This document shows positions 17,773 through 26,736 of a stretch of DNA of 64,000 bases, piece after piece. Origin of the DNA: Methyloferula stellata AR4 (lineage in GTDB: Bacteria > Pseudomonadota > Alphaproteobacteria > Rhizobiales > Beijerinckiaceae); NCBI RefSeq assembly GCF_000385335.1, contig NZ_ARWA01000001.1, positions 1,752,001-1,816,000 of the forward strand, in the 5' to 3' direction. Position 1 is the stretch's first letter, and each line of letters begins with the position of its first letter. The notes under the pieces were generated by a model. That model worked only from the letters and a program-made list of their open reading frames with translations. It did no database searches and had not been told where the DNA came from. The position numbers were made by a program, and so were the translations under genes.

Positions 17773-18009
17773 AAGTGGGGGGCTGACACCAAAAATCAGC
17801 GCCGTCTTTTCGGTTGAAACGAAACATGCCTCAACCCTCAAACCGGGTAGGATCAAAAAGAAAAATCATTCTCGTCCGGTCGATGGCTTCGCCCCGACGG
17901 GTGCTCATGATAGTCTGCAATGAGCGCCGATCATGCCGGCCGCTGTCTTGAGTTCGTAACTTTTATTCTGTCTGTGGCGAACACTCTTTGGATCTGTGAA
18001 GAGGCTGCC
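17773..18009. other. Upstream region of the dihaem cytochrome gene
   Basis: About 240 bases (361 counted from the previous gene). No gene is supported; the frame upstream of 18010 is open to 17920 but does not start with an export signal. Presumed promoter region. Confidence 0.4.
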
Positions 18010-19857
18010 ATGAAGCTCAAACTATCGAAGCTCGGTGTTTTGCTGGGCGTTCCGGCGATTGTCGGCGGGTTCGCCGCCGCAGGGCAGCCGGATCAGCCGC
18101 TCGTCTTTGCCGACCAAGGCCGTGAATGGACGCCGCAATTGCGCGCCGCGCTTTATGTGCAGGATCAGGGATCTCAGCTCATTCCGCTGGCCTGGTTCGA
18201 AGCCTTGACGCAGGCGGATGGCAAGCCCTTCACTGAAGGCGCGCTTGCGCGCTTCGGCTTTCTGCCGAACCCGCAAGCGGCGCATGGCGACCGTCTTCCC
18301 GTCGGGTTCTCATTGGCGGATTCGCAACAGGGGCCGATGGTTGGCATGACCTGCGCGGCCTGCCATACGCGCGATATCAAGGCCGCGGGGGTCACCTATC
18401 GGATCGATGGCGGTCCGGCCTTCGCCGACTTTCAATCCTTTGTCCTCGATCTCGACGCGGCCGTCAGGCGGGCCTTGGCAAGCGACAGCAGCTTCAAATC
18501 TTTTGCCGAAGGCGTTTTGGGCGGCGAAGCGGCGAAGCCCGCGGCCGTCATGGCGCTCCACGATTCCGTCGCGCTCTGGTCGCTGCGCTTCCACACCTGG
18601 GTCGGCCAGATCCCGACCGATCGGCCTTGGGGCCCCTCGCGGCTCGATGCCATCGCCATGATCTACAATCGCGTCAACGGTCTCGATCTTGGTCCGGCGC
18701 CGACCTATATGCTCGCCGATAATATGGCCATCGCCGATGCGCCAACCCGTTATCCGTTTCTCTGGAACGCAGGGCGTCAGGACAAGACGCAATGGGGTGC
18801 CTGGGCGGCGAATGGCAATGAAGGGCTCGCCGTTGCCCGCAACCTCGGCCAAGTCTTTGGCGTGTTCGCGACTTTCCATCCGGGCCCCAAGACAAGCGCG
18901 ACGCCGCTCGACCACGACTATCTCAGTACCAATTCATCGAACATCCCCGGGATCGCGGCGGCCGAGACCATTCTCGCGCGGCTTGGGCCGCCGGTTTGGC
19001 CGTTTCCCGTCGATCATGCACTGGCGGAACGCGGCCGTGAGATCTTCAACAGGCCTGCCGCGCAAGGCGGATGCGTCGAATGTCATGGCGTGGCGGAAGG
19101 CGAGCCACGGCCGCCAAATGCCCATTCGTGGAGGACGGTGAGCTTGGACGCGGGCACCGACCTCCACCAATGGCAGATCGTGCTTCGCTCGGCACGGACG
19201 GGAATGCTGGAAGGTGCCACTGTGCCCGGTGTCGTCGGACCGTTGCAGGCAACCGATCTGTCGCTGAATATTTTGAAGGCCGCAGTCACCGGGACCATAG
19301 CGGAACTGCAGGCGGCGCAGGCCGCGGCTGCCCAAGCCGCTGCACCGGCTGCCGCCCCGCCGGAAGCCAAGGCGAAAGACGATCAAGCGAAGGCCGACGC
19401 GGCGAAAGGCGGCATGACCGCCCCGGACGCTACGGTGCCAATGACGCATGAGGACATGCAAAACACCATGCAGGTGCCGGACATGCCGCCGAAGGTGCAA
19501 AAGACGGCGGACGAAAAGCCTGCCGATCCAGCGGCGCACCCGCCGGGCACATTCGTCTACGAAGCGCGTGTTCTGCAAGGGATTTGGGCCGCCGCGCCTT
19601 ATCTTCACAACGGATCGGTGCCGAGCCTCACCGAGCTTTTGAAGCCGGCCGGCCAGCGCGTCAAGAGCTTCAAGATCGGACCTGCCTATGACACGCAAGC
19701 GGTTGGTCTCGCGCCAGATCAGGCCGGCAATTTTACGCTCGTGACGACCGGTTGCGAGGATCGCATGTCGGGCAATAGCAATTGCGGACACGAGTACGGC
19801 ACGCAATTGCCCGAGGATGAAAAGAAGGCGCTTCTCGAATATCTGAAGGTGCTCTGA
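18010..19857 (+). CDS. RoxA-like dihaem cytochrome c (peroxidase/oxygenase superfamily)
   Basis: A 615-residue exported cytochrome with two haem c motifs, C115AACH and C355VECH. The start at 18010 gives a signal peptide (LGVLLGVPAIVGGFAAA). The tail TFVYEARVLQGIWAAAPYLH, SLTELLKPAGQRVKSF and CEDRMSGNSNCGHEYGT is characteristic of the RoxA/RoxB rubber-oxygenase branch of the cytochrome c peroxidase superfamily, as is DYLSTNSSNIPGI. RoxA is a secreted dioxygenase that cleaves polyisoprene; whether this homologue does so is unknown. Residues ~430-515 are an unusual Ala/Lys/Asp/Met-rich low-complexity insert placed between the second haem motif and the conserved C-terminal segment. It stands alone and is followed by a strong inverted repeat. 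Confidence 0.8.
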   Translation: MKLKLSKLGVLLGVPAIVGGFAAAGQPDQPLVFADQGREWTPQLRAALYVQDQGSQLIPLAWFEALTQADGKPFTEGALARFGFLPNPQAAHGDRLPVGFSLADSQQGPMVGMTCAACHTRDIKAAGVTYRIDGGPAFADFQSFVLDLDAAVRRALASDSSFKSFAEGVLGGEAAKPAAVMALHDSVALWSLRFHTWVGQIPTDRPWGPSRLDAIAMIYNRVNGLDLGPAPTYMLADNMAIADAPTRYPFLWNAGRQDKTQWGAWAANGNEGLAVARNLGQVFGVFATFHPGPKTSATPLDHDYLSTNSSNIPGIAAAETILARLGPPVWPFPVDHALAERGREIFNRPAAQGGCVECHGVAEGEPRPPNAHSWRTVSLDAGTDLHQWQIVLRSARTGMLEGATVPGVVGPLQATDLSLNILKAAVTGTIAELQAAQAAAAQAAAPAAAPPEAKAKDDQAKADAAKGGMTAPDATVPMTHEDMQNTMQVPDMPPKVQKTADEKPADPAAHPPGTFVYEARVLQGIWAAAPYLHNGSVPSLTELLKPAGQRVKSFKIGPAYDTQAVGLAPDQAGNFTLVTTGCEDRMSGNSNCGHEYGTQLPEDEKKALLEYLKVL

Positions 19858-19861
19858 GCAT

Positions 19862-19933
19862 CGTCATTGCGAGCGAAGCGAAGCAATCCAGAGCAACCAT
19901 TGTCTGGATTGCTTCGCTTCGCTCGCAATGACG
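19862..19933. repeat. Perfect 30-bp inverted repeat (dispersed palindrome family A)
   Basis: Two perfectly complementary 30-base arms (19862-19891 and 19904-19933) with a 12-base loop. The arms contain CATTGCGAGCGAAGCGAAGC. A degenerate relative lies at 40873-40903. It can also act as a bidirectional terminator between the convergent genes. Confidence 0.9.
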
Positions 19934-19959
19934 GTTTAGCGATGGAGCCCTGCCTCGGC

Positions 19960-20544
19960 TCATTCGCTCGCACCGTGGCATCTCGCGGGCGTCGGCGCCT
20001 CCATCTCGCATTTGTAGGCCGGCAGGTGGGTAAACTCGGCGGGCGCGAATTTGGCGTTGACTGAGAAAGGCACTTGAAGTCCGGCCCTGCGCAGAGCTTC
20101 GCCAGCCATGCTGTTTGAATTCTGGCTGGTCGGCGAATAGGTCAGATGCATTTTGCCGATCGCGGCGTAGGTCTTCACGATGGTTGCCCATTTCGCCGAA
20201 AGGTCGGGGCCTTTCGTGACGAGTGCGTGCGGAAATTCTTTTCCCTCGAAGTCCTGCGTATAATAATCGTCCATCCGGCTCTTCATGAAGGGCGTGTTAT
20301 TATGCGGATCGGAGACGAGCGTGCCGAAGTCGGAGGGTGCATTTTCCGACATGCTGAGGATGGCGCGCAGCGCGTTCGGCGGCGTCTGCTGCGTGGTTTG
20401 GATGGACGGTCCCGAACTCACGCCGAAACTCTGTCCGGCATTGTTCGTGTAAACGATCCCTATGTGATGCGCCAATCCGAGCCCGACCGTTTCGATGATC
20501 CGCGTCGCCTCGAGCGGAGAATAGTAGACGGTGATGGTTTCCAT
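19960..20544 (-). CDS. Hypothetical protein
   Basis: A 194-residue protein without signal peptide or membrane segments. No family recognised with confidence. An early LAHHIGIVYTNNAG segment and a late SQNSNSMAGEALRRAGL segment recall the His and helix-start regions of circularly permuted NlpC/P60 (papain-like) proteins, but the nucleophile position would be Ser or Asn rather than Cys, so this is only a suggestion. It lies 13 bases downstream of the secreted protein gene at 20558-21037 and is probably cotranscribed with it. Confidence 0.55.
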   Translation of the reverse strand: METITVYYSPLEATRIIETVGLGLAHHIGIVYTNNAGQSFGVSSGPSIQTTQQTPPNALRAILSMSENAPSDFGTLVSDPHNNTPFMKSRMDDYYTQDFEGKEFPHALVTKGPDLSAKWATIVKTYAAIGKMHLTYSPTSQNSNSMAGEALRRAGLQVPFSVNAKFAPAEFTHLPAYKCEMEAPTPARCHGASE

Positions 20545-20557
20545 GAGTCTCCGCCCG

Positions 20558-21037
20558 CTACATCCCGCCGGCGCGGAGAAGGCCGCCGGCCTTCGTCAAC
20601 ACCATGTTGTTTTCGCTGCCGCCAGCGAAGTCGAAGTTGAGCACGACATAGACTTGCGTGAAGGCGCCATACATTAAGTTGAATCGTGCGACATACATTG
20701 TCGTGCCCGGGTGGTCCTGCATGCCTTGGAATTTTCGCAGGCTGCCCAAATCCTGCTCCTTGAGAACCTTTTGCGTCTCGGCAAAAGTTTGCCCAGCCGG
20801 AAAGTAAGGCGCGACGATCGACGTCACATCCACTTGAAAAATGCCTTCGCCCGCATCGTTCATGGAATGGATTTTGTTCATCAACGGCGCCGTCAGGGCG
20901 TCGCGCAGGGCTTTGGCCGGGGCGGCGTCGTTCGCGAGAACGATGTCGGCGGACGCTGCATGGGCGTGATGCGCCTGCACACCGCACGCCGGCATATCCG
21001 CGGCGAAAAGCGCGAATGCCAGAAAAGCCGTCAGCAT
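20558..21037 (-). CDS. Secreted hypothetical protein
   Basis: A 159-residue protein with a short signal peptide (MLTAFLAFALFAADMPACGV) and a mature part that includes GIFQVDVTSIVAPYFPAGQT and MYVARFNLMYGAFTQVYVVL. No catalytic motif is seen. It is the first gene of a two-gene minus-strand unit with 19960-20544, converging on the RoxA-like gene. Confidence 0.6.
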   Translation of the reverse strand: MLTAFLAFALFAADMPACGVQAHHAHAASADIVLANDAAPAKALRDALTAPLMNKIHSMNDAGEGIFQVDVTSIVAPYFPAGQTFAETQKVLKEQDLGSLRKFQGMQDHPGTTMYVARFNLMYGAFTQVYVVLNFDFAGGSENNMVLTKAGGLLRAGGM

Positions 21038-21547
21038 ATGCTCCTCCCGAGGCGTCGCGGATTCATGGCGCGGAACGCCGCCGCTTGAACAGGCTGTAGG
21101 AATACCTTCGCCTTAATATGCGATCGGCTCGCTTGTCGCGCGGTGTCTCTGTTCTGCTATCGTTTCGTTTTCCGACTGCGGTTCGTTACGGCCGGCGGCA
21201 TCCGCTTGTAGAGGGCGTGCGTGGGCGATGCGTTTCGATTCGCCCAGCGGAGCAGTTCTGCGTCGCTGACAATCCTCATTTTCTGTGGCCCATGCGCCAC
21301 AGACTTCGGAATTACGGTATCCAGCGGCGACGGTAAGACTGCACCGGCGCCTAAGACCATGCGCAAACCACAGCGATAACTAGGTGAAATTGCGTATCTT
21401 TTAGAATCGACACGCGGATCTTTAGTATTTGTTAACCGTCTTAGGACCGTCCAAGCCTCACCGAAACCATATTGTCTGCCTCGGCGAAGCGGGTATCACT
21501 TCCGCGTTTGACGAATTTACAATTTGTTCATCACGTTTGGGGCGGCA
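21038..21547. other. 510-bp intergenic region upstream of the autotransporter
   Basis: No gene is supported in either direction. The last 150 bases are AT-richer (for example TTTAGTATTTGTTAACCG) and should hold the autotransporter promoter. A small hairpin TGTGGC...GCCACA lies near 21285-21302. Confidence 0.45.
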
Positions 21548-24500
21548 ATGAAGAATTGGTTTGTGGGCGCGAGCGCGACACCGGGAAAGCCGGGCACGCG
21601 AGAGCAATTCTTCGAAACGACGCAGCTTGCCCGCAAGCAACTGCTGCTTGGCACGGCCTTGGCCGGCGTACTGTCACTCTCGACCCCGGCTTTCGCACAG
21701 TCCGTGGGTGGCAATGGCGGGATTAGCGGCCAGACTGGCGGCGGGACCACTGGGGGCAGTGGCGGAAGCTTGGCCAGCCCGACCGGCGGAAATGGCACGG
21801 TTGGCGGCGGCGGCGGCGGCGGCGGTCCTTCGGGCACGGGCGGCACAAGCGGCGGCACAGGCGGCGGTGGTGCCGGTGGCTCAGGGGATCCAGGCAGTGG
21901 AATTACCGGAGCCGGCGGCAACGGTGGCGCTGGCGGCCTTAACGGATTTACGGGCACGTCCTTGCCCGGGACGGCCAGCACCGGAAACAACGGTGCCGGT
22001 GGGGCCGGTGGGACGTCCAGCGGAACCCAATTCGGCGGTGGCGGTGGCGGCGGCGGTGCCGGTGGTTACGGCGCGGTGGTCACCAGCCCGAATCCCACAG
22101 ACACCCTCACGGTAAACACGACAGGCGGCAACGGCGGAACGGGCGGCACTGGTGCGTTGGGCCCTGGCAACGTCGGGGGCAGCGGCGGTAGTGGTGGCGG
22201 CGGCGGAGCGGGCCTTTCTTATACTGGAACATCGTTGACCGTTAATTCCGGCGTGACGGTCCTTGGCGGTAACGGCAATACAGGCGGCAACGGCGGTAAT
22301 GGCACCACCAACGCTGGTGGCGCCGGCGGCGCCGGCGGCGCCGGCGGCAACGGTATTGAAGGCAATAATTTCATCCTCAACAATTCAGGCACGATCCAGG
22401 GCGGCACTGGAGCCGCCGGGGGCACGGGCGGCACTGGCACTTCCACCGGCGCTACTGGCGCCACGGGGGCGGGCGGTGCGGGTGTGGTCGGTTCCGGTCT
22501 CACCATCGTCAATGCGGGCGCGATCAACGGGGCGGGCAGCGCCAATGCTATCACCTTCACCGGCGGTACCAACTCGCTGACGACGAATGGTGGCACTTAC
22601 ACCGGCAATATTGGTGTGACGGGCGGGCTCACCCTCAACCAGACTGCGGGTGCCGGTGCGGCGGGCAGCGCGACCTATTCTAATAGTTTCACCGGTCCGG
22701 GATCGCTTACGGTCACGACCGATGTTGGCAAATCGGTCACCTTAAGCGGTGTGAACTCTCACACCGGCGGCACGACGCTTACCGGCGGCGCATTGAACAT
22801 TACCGGTGTGGGCACACTCGGCGCATCAACCGGGACGACCACTGTTTCAGGCGGCACCCTTGATCTTGGCACGACGACGCAAACGCAGGCGACGTTGAAC
22901 CATTCCGCCGGCACGGTTCAAAACGGCACGATGAATGTCGGAACCTACCAGCTCACGGGCGGCACTTTGGCTTCGACCGCGACGGTCAATGCCTCGACCA
23001 CATTCGACATGCAGAGCGGCACGGTCAACGGCGTGCTGGGCGGCGCCGGTACTCTGAATAAAACCACCGCCGGCACGGTCAATCTCACAGGTGCAAACAC
23101 TTATTCCGGCGGCACAAATCTCTCGGCTGGCGTGTTGAATGTGGGCGGCTCAGGCACGCTCGGCGCTACAGCGGGTACGACCACGGTTTCGGGCGGCACG
23201 CTCGATTTGGGCACGACGACCCAAACGCAGGTGACGTTGAACCATTCCGCTGGCACGGTTCAGAACGGCACGATGAATGTCGGAACCTACCAGCTCACGG
23301 GCGGCACTTTGGCTTCGACCGCGACGGTCAATGCCTCGACCACATTCGACATGCAGAGTGGCACGGTCAATGGCGTGCTGGGCGGCGCGGGTGCCTTGAA
23401 CAAAACGACCGCCGGTACGGTGAATCTTACGGGGGCGAACACTTATTCCGGCGGCACAAATCTCTCGGCGGGTGTCTTGAACATCACCGGTGCGGGCACG
23501 CTCGGCGCTACAACAGGTACGACCACGGTTTCGGGCGGCACGCTCGATTTGGGCGCGACGACGCAGACGCAGGCGACGTTGAACCACTCCGCCGGCACGA
23601 TCCAGAACGGCACGATGAATGTCGGAACCTACCAGCTGACGGGCGGTACACTGGCCGCTGGCGCGACAGTGTCCGCGACCACTGCCTTCGACATGCAGGC
23701 GGGCACGGTGGCAGGCGTCTTGAGTGGCGCCGCCGCGCTGAGCAAGACGACAGCCGGCACCGTCACGCTTTCTGGCGCAAACAATTACACCGGCGGCACG
23801 AACGTTTCAGCCGGCACGCTCGCTCTCTCAGGTGCTGGCACGCTTGGTAACACCGCGAGCACGACGACTGTTTCGGGCACCGGTACTCTCGATCTGGGCA
23901 CGACGGCACAGACACAGGCGACGTTGAACCAGTCGGGCGGCACGGTCCAGAACGGCACGATGAATGTCGGCACCTATCAGCTGACGGGCGGCACGCTGGC
24001 CGCTGGCGCGACGGTGTCCGCGACGACGACGCATGACATGCAAAGTGGCACGGTGAACGGCATACTTGCGGGCGCCGCTGCTTTAAACAAAACGACGGCT
24101 GGCACCGTCACGCTTTCCGGCGCAAACACCTATACTGGCGGCAGTAACGTCTCAGCTGGCACGCTTGCGCTGACAGGCGCCGGCACGCTCGGTGCCGCGG
24201 CGGGTACGACGACTGTTTCGGGCACCGGTACTCTCGATCTGGGCACGACGGCACAGACACAGGCGACGTTGAACCAATCAGGCGGCACGGTCCAGAACGG
24301 CACTATGAATGTCGGCACCTATCAGCTGACGGGCGGTACGCTGGCTGCTGGCGCGACGGTGTCCGCATCGACGACGCATGACATGCAAAGCGGCACGGTG
24401 AACGGCATACTTGCGGGCGCCGCTGCTTTAAACAAAACGACGGCTGGCACCGTCACACTTTCTGGCGCAAACACCTACACGGGTGCGACGACCGTGTCGG

Positions 24501-26161
24501 GCGGCACGTTGGATGTGGCGAGCGGCGGCTCGATTGCCGCGAGTTCGATGCTGACCAACAACAGCACGTTCCAGGTCGATGCAGGGGGCTCGGCGACCTT
24601 CACGGCCGTGGGCAGCACCAATACCGGCACCGTCACCGACTCAGGCACAATCTCATTCACCAATGATTTCACCAACAATGGTTTCGTTACGGTCAACTCC
24701 GGCGCCACGCTCAATGCCGGCAGCATCACCAACAATGGCACGATCACGAACTTCGGCACCGTCAACGACGATCTGACGAATACCGGCACGCTGAACAATT
24801 TCGGCACTTATAACGTCACCGGCACGCTCACCAACTCCGGCACCATCAATATGGTGAACGGCAGCCCCACGAATGTCGTCAACGTGACCGCCAATTATGT
24901 TGCGAGCGGCGCTTCGACCTTGAACGTCGATGCCACGCTCGTCAGCGGCGGCGCCGCCGATCAGCTTCGTGTCGCGGGTACGACGAGCGGCAATACGGTC
25001 ATCAATCTGAACGACGTCGGTTCCAAGGGCTTTTTCACGACGCCGATTCCGATCGTGACGACGGGCGGCGGTGCCGGCACCTTCAGCCAAGGGTCGGGCT
25101 TCGGTTCGGCTGGCATCGTCAATTATTCGCTGCAGCATATCGGCAATAATTGGGACGTCGTCGCAACCCTGAACCCGGGCGCCGCGCCGGCCTTCGCGAC
25201 GAGCATCGCGGCGTCGCTGGCGGCGGTGAACGTTGGCTTCTTCCAAAACGCCTCGGCCTTCATCTCGGCGCCGCCAGATCCCAAACCCAACCAATGGGGC
25301 GGCGGTCCGTGGATCCGCATCGCCGACGGCCGCAACGACGTGAACTCGGTCGGCACGACGCAAAATATCGGCGGCGCGACGACGTCGAATTCGCTGGTGC
25401 GCACCACCTTCAACGGCTTCCAGACCGGTATGGATCTCGGTCTCTTCAACGTCGAGAACACCGGATATAACCTGCATTTCGGCGTCACCGGCGGTCAGGT
25501 CATACTCGATGCGACCGAACTTCAAAGCGGCACCAATACGAACGAGGCCACCGTGCCCTTCGTCGGCGTTTACGGCGCTTTGACCGGACATAATTTCTTC
25601 GCCGACTTCCAGGTGCGCGAAGATTTCTACAATATGAAGGTGTCGAATCCGGTCGCCTTCCTCAGCCAGCAGAACCTCAATGGCAACGGCGTTTCGGCCA
25701 ATGGTTCGATCGGCTATCGCTACGACGTGACGCGTCAGTTCTTCGTCGAACCCTCGGTGGCGGTTCTTTATTCGCACCTGAGCGTCCAGCAGCTGCGGGT
25801 CGGCATCGATCCGGCGGATAATGTGTACGGCACATTGAGCTTCAATCCGATCAACAGCCTGATCGGGCGCCTTGGCGTACGTGTGGGGACGAATTATTCG
25901 TTCGAGACGGTGGCGATCCAGCCGTTCCTGACGGGCAGCGTGTGGCGCGAGTTCGAAGGCGATACGACGACGACCTTCCAGGCAGCGGGGGGCTATGTGC
26001 CGATCACGGTGTCGCGCATCGGGACTTTCGAGCAGGTTGGACTCGGCGTCGCGGCACAGGTCCTGAACACGGGCCTCCTCGGCTTCGTGCGCGGCGATTA
26101 TCGCTTCGGTCCGAATATCAACGGCTATGCCTTCAATGCCGGTATGCGCTACCAGTTCTAA
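21548..26161 (+). CDS. Large autotransporter with Gly-rich head and tandem PATR repeats
   Basis: A 1537-residue type V-secreted surface protein. Order: extended signal region with basic leader and hydrophobic core ending STPAFAQ (~50); a Gly/Ala/Thr-rich low-complexity stretch to about residue 330; passenger-associated (PATR) beta-helix repeats, including five copies of a 114-115-residue unit (period 342-345 bp, marked by NGTMNVGTYQLTGG); short beta-helix turns (NNGTITNFGTVNDDLTNTGT); and a C-terminal ~280-residue autotransporter beta-barrel starting near PNQWGGGPWIRIADGRNDVN and ending in MRYQF. The barrel exports the passenger to the cell surface. Adhesion is the usual role but is not demonstrated. 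The start at 21548 is chosen for the leader MKNWFVG. Confidence 0.93.
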   Translation: MKNWFVGASATPGKPGTREQFFETTQLARKQLLLGTALAGVLSLSTPAFAQSVGGNGGISGQTGGGTTGGSGGSLASPTGGNGTVGGGGGGGGPSGTGGTSGGTGGGGAGGSGDPGSGITGAGGNGGAGGLNGFTGTSLPGTASTGNNGAGGAGGTSSGTQFGGGGGGGGAGGYGAVVTSPNPTDTLTVNTTGGNGGTGGTGALGPGNVGGSGGSGGGGGAGLSYTGTSLTVNSGVTVLGGNGNTGGNGGNGTTNAGGAGGAGGAGGNGIEGNNFILNNSGTIQGGTGAAGGTGGTGTSTGATGATGAGGAGVVGSGLTIVNAGAINGAGSANAITFTGGTNSLTTNGGTYTGNIGVTGGLTLNQTAGAGAAGSATYSNSFTGPGSLTVTTDVGKSVTLSGVNSHTGGTTLTGGALNITGVGTLGASTGTTTVSGGTLDLGTTTQTQATLNHSAGTVQNGTMNVGTYQLTGGTLASTATVNASTTFDMQSGTVNGVLGGAGTLNKTTAGTVNLTGANTYSGGTNLSAGVLNVGGSGTLGATAGTTTVSGGTLDLGTTTQTQVTLNHSAGTVQNGTMNVGTYQLTGGTLASTATVNASTTFDMQSGTVNGVLGGAGALNKTTAGTVNLTGANTYSGGTNLSAGVLNITGAGTLGATTGTTTVSGGTLDLGATTQTQATLNHSAGTIQNGTMNVGTYQLTGGTLAAGATVSATTAFDMQAGTVAGVLSGAAALSKTTAGTVTLSGANNYTGGTNVSAGTLALSGAGTLGNTASTTTVSGTGTLDLGTTAQTQATLNQSGGTVQNGTMNVGTYQLTGGTLAAGATVSATTTHDMQSGTVNGILAGAAALNKTTAGTVTLSGANTYTGGSNVSAGTLALTGAGTLGAAAGTTTVSGTGTLDLGTTAQTQATLNQSGGTVQNGTMNVGTYQLTGGTLAAGATVSASTTHDMQSGTVNGILAGAAALNKTTAGTVTLSGANTYTGATTVSGGTLDVASGGSIAASSMLTNNSTFQVDAGGSATFTAVGSTNTGTVTDSGTISFTNDFTNNGFVTVNSGATLNAGSITNNGTITNFGTVNDDLTNTGTLNNFGTYNVTGTLTNSGTINMVNGSPTNVVNVTANYVASGASTLNVDATLVSGGAADQLRVAGTTSGNTVINLNDVGSKGFFTTPIPIVTTGGGAGTFSQGSGFGSAGIVNYSLQHIGNNWDVVATLNPGAAPAFATSIAASLAAVNVGFFQNASAFISAPPDPKPNQWGGGPWIRIADGRNDVNSVGTTQNIGGATTSNSLVRTTFNGFQTGMDLGLFNVENTGYNLHFGVTGGQVILDATELQSGTNTNEATVPFVGVYGALTGHNFFADFQVREDFYNMKVSNPVAFLSQQNLNGNGVSANGSIGYRYDVTRQFFVEPSVAVLYSHLSVQQLRVGIDPADNVYGTLSFNPINSLIGRLGVRVGTNYSFETVAIQPFLTGSVWREFEGDTTTTFQAAGGYVPITVSRIGTFEQVGLGVAAQVLNTGLLGFVRGDYRFGPNINGYAFNAGMRYQF
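22850..24480 (+). repeat. Five tandem 342-345-bp coding repeats
   Basis: The marker AACGGCACGATGAATGTC (one base varies in the last unit) recurs at 22922, 23264, 23606, 23951 and 24296, giving periods of 342, 342, 345 and 345 bp. Units are nearly identical at DNA level within pairs (1-2 and 4-5), with unit 3 intermediate. They encode the beta-helix passenger of the autotransporter. Confidence 0.93.
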
Positions 26162-26180
26162 GACCGGGCTTTGCCCGGTC
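26162..26180. terminator. Hairpin between convergent genes
   Basis: Perfect 8-base arms GACCGGGC / GCCCGGTC with a TTT loop, directly after the autotransporter stop. No T-run, so termination efficiency is uncertain. Confidence 0.5.
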
Positions 26181-26196
26181 GTCAGGGCGCGGTTTG

Positions 26197-26595
26197 TCAG
26201 GGACTCTTTCGGAACGCATCAAGGCTGAAGGCGCCGCCGCCGGCGGCTGCCATATAGAGAAAGACGAAGCAAAAAAGAATGGCCGCGTCGCCGCCGTTAT
26301 TGGCCGGAAAGACATTATTCGGCGCATGATAGAGCCAGTAGGCGAAGGCCATTTCTCCTGAGAGGAGAAAAGCCACGGGGCGTGTGAAGAGCCCGAGCAA
26401 AAGCAAAACGCCGCCGAAAACTTCAAGGATCGCTGCGATCCAGAGGAGTGACAATACGGCCGGCGCCGGATGCGACGACGGTGGAAATCCAAACAGCTTC
26501 TGCGTTCCGTGTTCAATGAAGAGCAAAGCGGCGACAATGCGCAACAGACTGAGCAGGCGCGGCGCCCACACGATCATCAAATCTTTTTGAGTCAT
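26197..26595 (-). CDS. DoxX family membrane protein
   Basis: A 132-residue integral membrane protein of the DoxX/DoxD type with four hydrophobic segments. Landmarks are LLSLLRIVAALLFIEHGTQK near the N terminus, the GG..LLLGLFTRPVAF turn, and AFAYWLYH in the third segment. The start at 26595 is used because the open frame further right is the antisense of the neighbouring methyltransferase gene. The family is linked to redox and thiosulfate or quinone-related membrane functions in some organisms; no specific role can be given here. It is divergent from the methyltransferase gene. Confidence 0.85.
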   Translation of the reverse strand: MTQKDLMIVWAPRLLSLLRIVAALLFIEHGTQKLFGFPPSSHPAPAVLSLLWIAAILEVFGGVLLLLGLFTRPVAFLLSGEMAFAYWLYHAPNNVFPANNGGDAAILFCFVFLYMAAAGGGAFSLDAFRKSP

Positions 26596-26736
26596 CGGCT
26601 CTCTCTTTTCTGAGGAGGTAAGGCGATCTTGCCTTCCCGCCGAGCATAGCCGAGCCGCCGCACGGTGAAAACGGCGCATGGACGCGCGTTCTGTGATAAA
26701 AGCCGCGCCAACCCTGTCCGTCAATCGCGAGACTAA

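Noticed and set aside
18010-19857. Ordinary cytochrome c peroxidase
   Set aside because: Length and the C-terminal motifs fit the RoxA branch better than the ~320-350-residue CcpA family.
22850-24480. Possible CRISPR or satellite array
   Set aside because: Period of 342-345 bp, fully coding and with no spacer structure; these are protein repeats. No CRISPR array was found in the window.
24653-25777. 374-residue minus-strand open frame and other long frames opposite the autotransporter
   Set aside because: Produced by the biased composition of the repeats; the plus frame encodes a full autotransporter ending in a proper barrel.
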